64,000 bases of DNA, taken from positions 473,112,008 to 473,176,007 of the forward strand of contig NC_081405.1 in NCBI RefSeq assembly GCF_030272615.1, in the 5' to 3' direction. A program made the translations under genes and the position numbers. The stretch comes from Cryptomeria japonica. Taxonomy: Eukaryota > Streptophyta > Pinopsida > Cupressales > Cupressaceae. The notes below the pieces were generated by a model. The model was not told the origin of the DNA. It did not search any database and saw only the letters and a list, made by a program, of their open reading frames with translations. This document shows, one piece after another, positions 36,002-46,702 of this stretch. Numbering within the stretch: position 1 is the stretch's first letter; each line of letters starts with the position of its first letter.

Positions 36002-37427
36002 TGAGACCGGAAAACAAGAATGTCATAGGCACAAAGTGGGTATTCAAAAACAAATTGAATGAAGATGGAGTAGTGGTCAGGAATAAAGTCAAACTGGTAT
36101 GCAAAGGATATGCACAAGAGGAAAGTGAAGATTATGGTGAGACATTTGCACCAGTAGCAAGATTGGAAGGAGTAAGGAGTCTACTTGCATTTGCAACATA
36201 CAGAGGATTTAAGGTATATTAGATGGATGTGAAATCAGCATTCCTAAATGGAATAGTGGAAGAAGAAGTCTACATAGAATAGCTAGATGGTTATGCATTA
36301 ACCGAAGAAAAGGATATGGTGTGCAAGCTACTTAAGGCACTATATGGATTGAAACAAGCACCAAGAGCATGGTATGAAAGATTGCACTCTCACTTAGTAA
36401 AGATAGGTTTTCAAAGAACCAGTGAAGACAGTAACATATATCTCAACACAAGGAGATAAAAGACTGGTGAGGTATTTTTTGATGATATCATTTTTGGAGG
36501 TAATGATGATATGTGTCATGATTTTGCTAATGAAATGAAGAGTGAATTTGAGATGTCACTGTTAGGTGAGATAAAATTTATCATAGGTTTGCAAATCCAA
36601 TAGATGAAGGAAGGAATTTTCATCACACAATCCAAGTATGTGAAAGAAGTGTTGAAAACTTTTGGAATGGGAGATTGTAAACCAGTTGGAACACCAATGG
36701 TTACAGGCTGTAAATTGTTAAAGGAAGATGATTTTGCAACAGTTGATGAAAAGGAATACAGATCCATGATAGGTAAGCTACATTATTTGTCCACAACAGA
36801 CCGAACATTGCTCATGCAGTAGGATTGGTTGCTAGATTTCAGAAAAATCCGAAGGAGTCACACATGATTGCAACCAAGAGAATTTTCAGATACTTGAAAG
36901 GCACAATAGATTATGGATTATGGTATCCATATGCAGGAAACTTTGACTTAAAGGTCTATACTGATGCAGATTGGGCAAGAAATGTTGATGATAGGAAAAG
37001 TACAACCGGAGGAGCATTCTTTCTTGGAGGCAAATTAGTGTCTTGGAGCAGCAAGAAACAAAGTTGTATCTCTCAATCAACAACAGAAGCTGAGTATGTT
37101 GCAACTTACATGAATTGTACACAAGCAATCTGGATGAAATACATATTGGAAGGTTTCAAGCTAAAGATATCAGAACCGGTAAGAGTTTTCTATGATAACA
37201 CTAGTGCTATAAATATTTCTAAGAACCCGGTGTTGCATGCTAGGACTAAGCATATAGAGCTGAAGTATCATTTCCTGAGAGAGAAAGTTCAAAGCAAAGA
37301 TGTATCACCAGAGCATGTTTCCACTAAAGAACAACTAGCAGATATTTTTACAAAACCTCTACCTAAGGCTACATTTGAATATCTTAGAGGTGAGCTAGGG
37401 GTTGCACCCCTACATGAAGTCAATTAA
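36002..37427 (+). pseudogene. Copia A polyprotein, 3' part (RT, RNase H)
   Basis: It resumes in the same frame after GL-D: NVIGTKWVFKNKLNEDG, LVCKGYAQEE, MDVKSAFLNG (36223-36252), LLKALYGLKQAPRAWYE, then a catalytic region with FFDDIIFGG (36477-36503) where YVDD is usual. Stops at 36220, 36280, 36457 and 36601, mostly TAG where Q is expected. A one-base deletion near 36800 shifts the frame; RNase H follows from 36825: YTDADWARNVDDRKSTTGG, STTEAEYVA and DNTSAINISKNPVLHARTKH, ending with DIFTKPLP and a stop at 37427. Confidence 0.9.
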
Positions 37428-37576
37428 GCAGATATGGGAGACATCAATCCCAGAGTCTATTGAAAATCTTGAAGAAGGATTGGTGAAGAGTGGAGCTACT
37501 CCACAGGGGGAGCAACTAATTGTAGATTGGTGAAGCATGGATAAGAAACATAATGGTTTACCTTCACTTTGGCATT

Positions 37577-37895
37577 GCTGTCAAAGGGGGAAAAAAAGTA
37601 TATGATTGAGGGACAAAAAAGACAGGAGAAGAAAAGTATATGATTGATAGCCTTATATGTTAAGGAGAGAAGACAGATTGCAGACTAGTTACCAGTTGAA
37701 GATATGAGCAGACCAGTTACCAGCTGAAGATATGAAGATGCAGTTGAAGGAAAATGTAAACTAGGATTCCTATACAAAATATAAACCAGGATTCCTATAC
37801 CTGAATCATTTGAAGGATAGTATATGCTTTGCTCTCAATCATGAAACTCAATTGATATTGATATTTGTATTGCCATCATTGCCAAAGGGGGAGAA
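37577..37895 (+). other. Repeated polypurine tracts of copia A
   Basis: 'caaagggggaaaaaaag' at about 37577 and 'caaagggggagaa' ending at 37895, directly before the LTR start TGTTGGCA. The adjacent tract primes plus-strand synthesis in LTR elements; more than one such tract is a reported trait of Sireviruses. Confidence 0.65.
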
Positions 37896-38870
37896 TGTTG
37901 GCATTGCATGAAGATTGCATTGAAGAAAGGTATTAGGAAGTGTTGTCATTGATGTCAATTGCAACCGGTAATGAAGCAGTAAAGCAACTGGTAATGATGC
38001 AGTAAAGATCAACCGGTAACCTTATCCAGTTGAGAAGCATAACCCTAACCGATGAAGCTTGGAGATCGGTTGTGATGATCTATGGCCGAATGATGATCGG
38101 TGATGAAGATGCCACGTAAACATGTTGCACGTGATGATTTTCAAAATGGTTTTGGCGCATGAAGGTAACCGTTTATCTTGCGAACGATCAAATGCATAGT
38201 ATGAAGTGAAAAACACCTGATGAGTTACAGGATTCAAAGTGCGATGATCCAAGAGCGGTTGTAGATGTCTAGAAGAATGTAAAGTCAATTGCATGTAATC
38301 TAATGGTCAAGATTGAGCCGATGTGTTTGTAATCTCTATGAGATTTCTAGGGTTTTGTTGTGACGTATTCACACATCGCCCCATTGCAAATGGGGACCCC
38401 TGCTTTTTGCTTTCGAGGGTTAGTTTTCTTGGTCTTTTAGGTTCTTGGCTATTAGTCTTTTCGTTGAGGGGTCGCCAGAGGGCTCATTAGGATAGTAGGG
38501 TCTGCTTGTATTGAGGTGGGTCAGTAGGTGGTCCAGGTCAGGGTCTCTTTGAAAGCCTTCTCTAGGTTAGGCCTTGCTCTTGTTTCTAGGTTAAGTCTTG
38601 ATTGAGTTTGAGGAAGTCCTTATATCCTGCTAAGAGTCTCGCCTTTGAGACCTATGTCATTAAGTTAAGAAAGTGAATGGAGGTATGTGAGCAGGTGTTC
38701 TCAAGGATTCTTCCTTCTGAGGGTTTTGAGATTGGTCCGGTTGATGAATGGTGAAGTTCTAGACATTGATTGATGTGAAACTGACCTATTTATCCTTGGA
38801 AAGCGCCTAATGATCAAGTCTAGACTTGAGAATTTGGAGAAAGGTCAAGAATTTGAGCATTTTAGGAAAT

Positions 38871-40600
38871 TTCGCTCTCGACCCTTCCAAAGGGTCCAAA
38901 GCGAATTTCCTTAGACTCCTCTCTTGCTCCCAGTGTAGACCTCAAAGCTTGCTCCTATGTCTTGACTGGGTGAGGAATGACCTATTTATGCCTTGTGAGC
39001 AAGTTGGAACGAGATGGGATGAGGAAATTGAGCCTAAAACATCAATTTCGCTCCTGACTCTTCCAAAGGGTCCAAAGCGAAATCCTTAGAAAGGCCTAAT
39101 TTGTCATCAAACGCATTAAGTTGACATCACCTTGAAGGCAAATGGACTTGATTAAGATGAAGGAAGGACGCAAAGGCCAAGAACAAAGTTGAAGGAAATG
39201 AGGAGAATTTGTGCAAAAAAGCAAATTTTGCTCCTGACCCTTCCAAAGGGTCCAGAGCGAAATCCTCCTAATGACTTATTTCTTCACTAGAAACATTGAA
39301 TGGTGGTCATGCATGGCAGAGAGAAGGATCAAAGATCAAGTCTAAAGCAAAGATGAGTGAAAATGAGGAAGAATTGAGCCTAAAAGAGCAAATTCGCTCT
39401 GACCCTTCCAAAGGGTCTAGAGCGAATTTCTCAAAAACATGTATTTTCGTCAATTTTAAAGCAAATTGCCCTCAAGATATTTTCCTAAGGTGGTTTGAAG
39501 CTAAACAAGCGAGCTAAGAGAAAACTCTATCCAGGACAAGCCCTATTTTCCAAATTTCGCTTCTGACCCTTGGAGAGGGTCCAGAGCGAATTTTTCCATA
39601 AAACATTATATCTTGCTCAAACCTATGAACTAACTCATTCCCAAGCATTTTTGAGGGCAAAAGACTTGTTTTTGATGATTAAAGAATGGGAAATGGAGTT
39701 TTGTGAAGGAAAATCAAGCAAAATGCAAATTTCGCTCCTGACCCTTCCAAAGGGTTCAGAGCGAAATTTCTGAAACCCCTATTTATTCCTTGTTTGAAGA
39801 CCAAGATCTTTGTTCCTATGACGTAGTTGAGAGCGGGTTGATATATTCTTGCCTTAAGAAGTGAATGAAAGTGAAGGAAATGATGGATTTGAGGTTAAAA
39901 GACAAAATTCGCTCTTGACCCTTCCAAAGGGTCCACAGCGAATTTTCATGGAATCCTCCCTTTTGCTTTAAATCTGGACTAATTTTGTTCCTTGGAGCCT
40001 TAGCTAGGATGTCATCATGGCTTGGAAGCAATTGAGGGGTGAAAAGGTGGAGGATTTTGGCATGAAATGCAAATTTCGCTCTTGACCCTTCCAAAGGGTC
40101 CAAAGCGAAATCCTTAGGATAGCCTAATTTCTTGCCAAAAACGTTGAAATGGAGATCACTTTGAGGGTAGATGGGCTTGATAGTATGGGGGGAGAACCCA
40201 AAGGCCTAGATTAGGAGCAAAGTTCAAGGAAATAATGAAAGGTTGAGTGCAAATGCAAATTTTGCTCCTGACCCTTCCAAAGGGTCCAAAGAGAAATTCC
40301 TTAAACCTCTATTTTGCTCCATGTTTGAGACCAAGATCTTGGTTCCTGTGGTGTAGTTGAGGGAAGATTGATGTATTCTTGCCTTGAGAAGTGATTTGAG
40401 GCAAAGAGATGATGAAATTTGAGCTAAAATGCAAATTTCGCTCTTGACCCTTCCAAAGGGTCTAGACCGAATTTTATTATAGGGCCTATCCTTGGAGAGG
40501 ATCCAGAGCGAATTTTATTATAGGGCTTGTCCTTGGAGAGGGTCCTGAGCGAAAATCTCATTATAGGTCCTATCCTTGGAGAGGGTCCTGAGCGAATTTC
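38871..40600 (+). repeat. Phased hairpin array of GL-E, 166/176-bp period
   Basis: Ten hairpins with arms ttcgctcctgaccctt and aagggtccagagcgaa (near-perfect, 2-base loop) start near 38871, 39047, 39227, 39393, 39556, 39731, 39908, 40075, 40261 and 40437. Spacings are 176, 180, 166, 163, 175, 177, 167, 186 and 176. Three shorter 41-43 bp units with 'ccttggagagggtcc' follow at 40491-40590. Hairpin sequence differs from GL-B and GL-G, but the TTCGC..GCGAA edges and spacing agree. Confidence 0.9.
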
Positions 40601-40954
40601 ATTCTAATGCCTTCTTGTTGATGATTTAAGGTGAGAAATATCATGTATACTTAATCATCCTTTGTTTGTTTTGCAGGTCAATAAAATCAAGATGGAGAAG
40701 GAAGAACAAACAAGGAGGACCTATTCAAGTTTCATCATCACTAAGGATGCCTTGGATATATATATATATATACTAGACAAGGTGGCATCCCAGTCATTGT
40801 TCCTCTAGTCAGATAGCTCCACCTCAACATGTCCAGATTCAATGTACCTGACTCACCAGTGATGACACAATCTTCGAGGGACCTACCCTTGCTTCCTATT
40901 GGTTCTCAAATTTTGAATGTAATTTTCTCATTGGCTAAAGGAGTTTGTTATAAC

Positions 40955-41044
40955 AAACCCTAATTAGGGTTTCCATCTTGTAATCCTAGCCATTGATTGT
41001 AAATCAATCATTGCCATTGAAATGTATAGAGCTCTCTATATAAA
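40955..41044 (+). promoter_or_regulatory. GL-E inverted-telobox palindrome plus TATA
   Basis: AAACCCTAATTAGGGTTT at 40955-40972. CTATATAAAG at 41035, about 62 bases downstream, followed by 'cttcatttgtaaag'. Confidence 0.75.
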
Positions 41045-42799
41045 GCTCTGGCTCTTCATTTGTAAAGTTTAATAGTTGGTTAATAGAAGTTAGAAGCTAA
41101 GAGTTAATAGCTAGAATAGTGAATAGAATAGCAATTAGAGTAGACTAGGAAGAGAAGGCAAGAGATTGTTGCCCAAAATTGTAAATAAACCTTATTTTTC
41201 ATTGAAGTTAAGGTGAAATGTGTTGTTTCTTGCAATATGCATGGTTTCTTGTTGAATCTTCGTTTTAGATGATAAATAATTAGACTGAATGCACTCACGG
41301 GGAATCCGCCTAGTCCAAACCACTAGCCTCTTACTGATTGTAAGGGCGCCCTGCGTGGTCAACTGGCATTGAATGAGCTTAATCTCGAGTCGTTACCCGT
41401 CTATTGTTCATGCATTAACTTGAATGGTGATCAGTGTTAGATGGTGTAACGATTTGAATATATTCGAAGCATCCCTTAGAAGATCGCACTGAGCTGGTGT
41501 TGAATTGTTTAGTTTGATGGTGAGACCTAGCCCAGTAGGACTCCACCTAGTCGTTCATTTATCTTTTTGCATTCTAGGTCCTAGAATAGATTTCTTGAAC
41601 GCTCAATCTTTTGCTATTTCCTCATTATCGCAGTGAGTAGCTAGGACTTGAGTTCCAGCAGATTAAATGCTCAGGCAGTCAAATGTAAGTCCCCTTGTGA
41701 CTCCAGCAAAATCACATCATACCACAAGAGCTTATCCACATGTAGAGACCCTACATATCAGAACCTTGGAGTTGCCTCGATTGATCCTTAGGCGAAATCT
41801 TCAGCATTCGGGGAATCTTTGTTCAAGAGAGGATAAGATACCTTGGTATTTTATTCTGTGTTCACATGTGCATGAAAAACACAGCAACAGGTTTGTGTTG
41901 TGTTACTGACCTAATGTATTTGTTTATAAGGTCGATGAATTGATTGAATGAGGGGTTGGCGAATTTGATTAAGTGTGAAAGAGATTGTTGCTGAACCAGG
42001 AGTGTATCTGCAGAATGATGTGAAGGGAGATAGCAGCGATAAAGGATCTGATTCAGCAAGGAAGTGCTATTTCCAAATCAGTCAAGAACTTCTTGTTCTC
42101 TAACCATTACAGCAGTAAAACCCCTTAACCGGGTAAGCTTTAACAGGCTTGTTGTTGAAATCCTCTAACCAGGTAAGCTTTAACAGGCTTGTTGTTGAAA
42201 TCCTCTAACCAGGTGATCCATTAGCTTGGATTTGAAATCCTCCACCGAGGTTACCTTTAACAGGGTATTTATAGTCAATCTCTTAACCGGGTTGTCCTTA
42301 ACTGGATCTGTTCCTAACAGAACATTATTGTATAAGCTTCTAATTGGGCTTGGCTCCTAATAGGGCGAACTTCAGAAGAGTTCAAAATACTTGTGGGTAT
42401 TCATCCCCACCGTGGTTTTTCCCATTTGGGTTTCCACGTGAAAAATCATTGTGTCAAGTGGTGAATGATTTTGTGGATGTGTTATTGATATGGTTGATAT
42501 GAATGATTGGTAAATCTGCGTAGATATATCTGAATGATTGGAAATGATCTGAAATATGTTATTATTGGTATTAGTGAAGTGGTTTAAGGTTTTGGTCAAA
42601 GGATATTTAAGTTTCAGATCTGTTGCATTATATCTTTGAAGTATTAGGTCAACCGGTAAGGTTTGACAGTGCTGCTGTAGATTTGTTTAAGTGACTCAAC
42701 CAGTAAACTTGGTGAGTTGTTTTTGAGTTGGGAAGGAGTTTGGAGAAAAGTTAGTTTACTCTTCGACTACTGATTCACCCCACCCTCTAATTAGTTGAC

Positions 42800-43209
42800 C
42801 AAATCTTTATAGTTTCATCATATTATCATGATGGCGACTTCATTTTGTTTCATTTCGCGCCCTAATCACTACGTGGCCACTTTCGGGCATTCTTCGGCAT
42901 TAGCAGAGACGTGAGTAAGCACATCATGTTTTTTATTTGTCCTTGGACGCAGGTTGGGATTACTATTGGCAAAAATATGGGCGATAATAATGCGTGATTT
43001 TGATTTACATCACTTGCCCTTGGGATCACTTTTGCCTGAAACTCTCCCTTCGCAAATTCCCATTCGGCATTTTGACGAGCATTTTGAAGGTAAAGACAGT
43101 CAAAATTTTCTCATGTGAGATTTGGAGTAAAAAGCCCGAACCTCTTTCTCGATCGAGCAATGAGAGGGCGTCCCCTGTCCGGGATAGGGGTGTGTGTGCG
43201 TGCACAACA
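42800..43209 (-). mobile_element. GL-H: terminal fragment of a GL unit
   Basis: It ends 'gggataggggtgtgtgtgcgtgcacaaca' at 43209, preceded by 'gtcccctgtcc'. This matches the terminal hairpin end of GL-F ('gtccctgtccaagatgggga', then 'cgcacaaca'). The rest of the unit is missing, replaced on the left by the copia A LTR. Confidence 0.5.
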
Positions 43210-43214
43210 GATCC

Positions 43215-43813
43215 ACTCTTGTAGATTCACATGCAATCAAAGATGCTTTGGAAACAATGAAATCAGATTTCTTGAACTTACTTTCAGATAGGGATCATAC
43301 CATCAAATTTGCTGAAGAGATCCTTGATGCATTGAAAGGAAAAGAGAAAGAAGTTGATAAGCTCACCTTTTAGCTGAAGTCAACTAAGGATTTATTAGAG
43401 ACTACCCAAATGGCACTCCTTGAAGTAGAAACCAGCTTGATAATGCAGATCAATTTAGGAAGGAAAAACATGAGGAAAGAGGTAAGGAAATCAAGCAAGC
43501 GATTGATGAGCATGATAGGATCCATGCAGATTTTGATTTTGACCAGTTTCAAAAGTTTGTAGGTGCAGAGTTGGAACAACAGGAAGGGTGTTTCGATCAA
43601 GAGAATATTAATAATTTTCAGTTTGCTAATAATCCTCTCTTTGAGATGGATGCAAATTCCACTTCCAATAATCCACTCTTTGTGATAGAGGATGAAACAC
43701 TTCTTGATTTCGGTGTCGGTGACAATCATAGTATATGGGATCTGGGTGAAATTTTCAGTTTTGAGGTAATGACTCCGGATTGGGGTTGTGGACTTCTAGA
43801 ATCAAATGCATAA
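43215..43813 (+). pseudogene. Remnant of a coiled-coil/acidic element ORF
   Basis: Helical, charged coding remnant: HAIKDALETMKSDFLNLLSDRD near 43230, a TAG at 43372, then after a frameshift near 43430 an acidic stretch ending DWGCGLLESNA at 43810. It follows a GL terminus directly (43209) and precedes copia C, so it probably belongs to the host element that contains both. Function not recognised. Confidence 0.4.
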
Positions 43814-44639
43814 AAAAGATGATTTCTATCATCGTTGGTCCCTTAATTCACATGTAGACAAGAGATCAAGTTTGAGTGATGTGCATAGTCATGCAACCGG
43901 GAATGAAAACTTTTTGATTTGTGATCTTCTAGATAGACCACCTAACAAAGAAAGAAGGATTGAGGTTGTAGTTTACAAATGAACCATTCTATGGAGAGGC
44001 ATTGGACAATATATCAGATTTGGAGCTTCTGTCCACCTTCGAATCAGCCAGCACATGATTTTTATTACTTGCATATAGATGGATAGACTAGTATTTCCAG
44101 CCAAGGACTGGAGTGTTTTTCGGTTGGAGTTGCATGGTAGAAGTAATCTAGTCATCGGAGAAGTCCTTTCAATAATTTCCATGCTCAAATCTCCTATGCA
44201 TACAAAATATTTCATCATTGCATTTGCTGCCGCTGTATTACAATGCTGATTTCAATAAAGTTAGTTAATTAGCAGATTGATTTGGAGTACTTGTAGGTTT
44301 TATGGGAGCAAATTGTAGGAGACTTTTCAAACATGGTTCAGTCATTTCTAATTTCCACATTGGTGAGTATTGGTTGTTGCAATCACTTCATGTTGCTAGC
44401 CTTTGTATTTTCAAATGCCGCATTGATGATTGTAGTTGATTGCATGAATTGGTGTACACGGGATTGCCTTTTTAACACTTGGAGATTGAGTGTTAACGAG
44501 GTACTACCAATTTATGACAATAGAAGCATTTTGAGGATAGGTATGAATTTAATTCTCAATTTTAACAGTGCTGTCATCATTTGTATCAGCCACTTGACAA
44601 AGACTGATCCGCATCATTTCTGGGACACCATAATGAGTT
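43814..44639. other. Element-derived DNA flanking copia C, no clear gene
   Basis: This and 49694-50078 are the two sides of the copia C insertion and precede the LTR at 50079. A hydrophobic ORF (44333-44647) could code one or two membrane segments but has no family match I can name. Confidence 0.4.
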
Positions 44640-45125
44640 TGTTGGTGTAAATAATTATTCATCATGGATATTATTACACTTAAGTTTACTTAGGATAATG
44701 CATTTCATAGTAGTTTGGATATGAGACACTTGGGTGTTTGTGCCACATTGGGATAGTGTGTGTAGGAGAAATTCCACCTTTTATGGTGTTGATCTTGTTA
44801 TTACACTATCATATCCACTTATTGTGGAGTGATAATTCCACCTTCGGTGGGTGATCCACCTCATGTGGACTATTATATTATTTCTCCTACCCACCCACAC
44901 CTATTTCTTACCTACCCTTGTTTCTCATTGAGCCACATGTCATATTTGTGTGCTCATACATCCATATGGCCTTGCCTATATAAGCAGGCCTCTATCCATT
45001 GTATTGTTAATCCAATTGATTATTGTTGATCATTTCTATTGATGAGAATACAGTTTATTCTTGTCCTATATTATGTCCCTATTTTGTACATTTCATTGAG
45101 CTCTTGATCTTGGCAAAATCCAACA
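44640..45125 (+). mobile_element. Copia C 5' LTR
   Basis: Starts TGTTGGTGTAAATAATT and ends CAAAATCCAACA. Contains the TATA-like 'cctatataagc' at about 44974. Confidence 0.9.
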
Positions 45126-45143
45126 TGGTATCAGAGCCATTGG
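45126..45143 (+). promoter_or_regulatory. Primer binding site (tRNA-iMet type)
   Basis: TGGTATCAGAGCCATTGG starts directly at the LTR end. It is the standard plant initiator-Met tRNA complement used by most copia elements. Confidence 0.9.
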
Positions 45144-45504
45144 GGCTTCATTGATTCATCTTGAAGAGGCATTATTGCGATGTCAAGAGGCAGATCTGAG
45201 GAGCAGCATCTTTTGGAGGCGTCCTAGACTAGATCCGACCCCGCCATTGCGTCTAGAAGGCTGTTTCCATGAATTTTGGTTATAAAGTCGGCCTATTTTG
45301 GTGAGAAAATTTTTTTCTCCAATTTTGCTATAATCGTACGGATTTCCATATTTTTTTGATTATTTTCGAAAATTTTTATTTTTTATGTTTTTGAAAATAT
45401 TTTTCAAAAAGTGAAAAAATCAAAAAATTCGAAAAAAAAAATTGATTGAAAAATCAAATAAAAAAAATAAAATCAAAAAAAAAAAAATTTGTTTTTTGGG
45501 GGGT

Positions 45505-45995
45505 CTGCAGACCCCCCCGTGATCCGCGCGTACCTGCAGGTCTGCAGGACTGTACTCGCCGCTGCGCTGTTTCCGTACCCTGCGCCTCGTCCCGTCCTCT
45601 CGCTGCTCGTCCGCCGTCGCCGGCCGCACAGTACGTCGCCGACAGCACACGCCTCGTTTCGCCCGCGCCACGACCCGAAGGTTCCTGCCGGTCAAAGACT
45701 TCCGGCGCCCAAGTCCTCCGCCAGTTCACGACGCCGTCGACGGTCTCTGCTCGCAGCCGACGCCACCTCCGGCGAGCCCACCGTCGACGGTCGTCCATTC
45801 CGGCGGTCTCCTCCGACAACCCATCACCGGCAGTTGCCACGTCGTAGTCCAGTCAACGAGATCGGAGGACCCGCGCCCGCCATGTGGCAGGCGGCCACTG
45901 GCCTGCGGGTACAAACCCTTCCACGTCATCATCCGTACGGCCTGCACTCTCATCTGCCACGTCATCTGTCCGTACGGTACGGATGCCCAGTTAGC
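45505..45995 (+). other. GC- and CpG-rich block in the copia C leader
   Basis: Sharply bounded on the left by a long A/T-rich stretch (45350-45490) and on the right by ordinary sequence. Rich in CG (for example ccgtcgacggtcgtccattc), unlike the rest of the window. Overlapping ORFs of 110-170 codons on both strands are what high GC produces by chance and show no family resemblance. It lies between the PBS and the Gag start, where a packaging or translation signal would be. Confidence 0.7.
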
Positions 45996-46702
45996 AAGGG
46001 GTGAATTTTTTGCGACGGTCATACAGCCGTCAAATTTAACACAGTGACTTGCAGACGTCAGCATTTAAAAAAAATTTGGCAGACCCCTCTCATTTGCATT
46101 TTTGATTTTGCAGTTCAACTTTAAATGGCCATAACTTGCTCATTTTTGCTCCTTTTTGGGTGCAATTTTTTTTGAAATGGGCTAGAATTTCGTGCTCTCC
46201 ACAATGGTGAAGAAATTTTTTGCTTTTGATGCACTGATTTTTCAGAAAATGCAGTTTTTGGTGACTGTACCTGAGTAATCCCAGTTTTTGCAACTTCAGA
46301 GGCTTCGTTTGGGGTCATACGACCTCCTTTTTAGGTGTCGTTTTTTTTGAAAGTGCGTATTTTTTCATCTACTTTCACATAATGCTATCAGATTGATGCC
46401 ATTGTAAGTAGAAATTGTACTTTGAGATTTTGGCCATTTTTGGCTCTCTTGGTACTTGTATATTTGCTTGAATCTCAGTTAGATTCATTGCACTATTGAT
46501 TGAAGTCTCTTGTATCTCATTTGAGAAGTTGTAAAATTTGCATCATAAGTCCACTTTGCTTTGTTTTGCAAGTGGCTCATTGTAATTGCACTAAGTATAA
46601 AGTGCCAAAATCATCACTTTAGGGGGGGGTACATTGATTGAGTGAATTTGGGGGGGTGTCTCTTGTGCTTTTGTGCTCTTGTGTTCCTTTCTTTTTGCTG
46701 CT

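Larger units (their letters stand above)
38356..41889 (+). mobile_element. GL-E: ORF-less GL unit in the copia A 3' LTR
   Basis: The plus-strand ends are TGTTGTGACG at 38356 and CAGCAACA at 41889. The duplication ggttt lies at 38351-38355 and 41890-41894. 3534 bp. Order on the plus strand: terminal hairpin, hairpin array (38871-40600), intron-like junctions (40631-40677), the block with 'ggtggcatcccagtcat' (about 40780), palindrome plus TATA box, and conserved end with 'cttatccacatgtagagacc' and 'gataagatacc'. No ORF of the GL family, so it is non-autonomous or deleted. Confidence 0.9.
28233..42790 (+). mobile_element. Copia A: Sirevirus-like Ty1/copia, 5'-truncated, twice interrupted
   Basis: Pieces: Gag end, PR, IN and RT start (28236-30268); RT, RNase H and tail (36002-37427); 3' untranslated region with purine tracts; and a 3' LTR starting TGTTGGCATT at 37896. 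GL-D is inserted in RT and GL-E in the 3' LTR, each with its own 5-bp duplication. Two 'caaaggggga' tracts (about 37577 and 37882) resemble the repeated polypurine tracts of Sireviruses. The 5' LTR and most of Gag are missing. The right LTR limit is uncertain (42775-42800). Confidence 0.8.
37896..42790 (+). mobile_element. Copia A 3' LTR, split by GL-E
   Basis: The LTR runs 37896-38355, then continues from 41895 after GL-E and its second ggttt copy. It contains a tandem duplication of about 46 bp (42125-42215, 'ctctaaccaggtaagctt' with 'taacaggcttgttgttgaa') and further 'aacc(a/g)gg' motifs to 42320. The end is placed near the 'attcaccccaccctc' stretch at 42772, uncertain by tens of bases. 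Confidence 0.6.

Noticed and set aside
44333-44647. Hydrophobic ORF as an envelope-like protein
   Set aside because: No signal peptide plus fusion or anchor arrangement, no homology I can name, and it lies next to decayed sequence.
45454-46004. Overlapping ORFs of 110-171 codons on both strands in the GC-rich block
   Set aside because: High GC removes stop codons in several frames at once; no motif, and the block lies in the leader of copia C.
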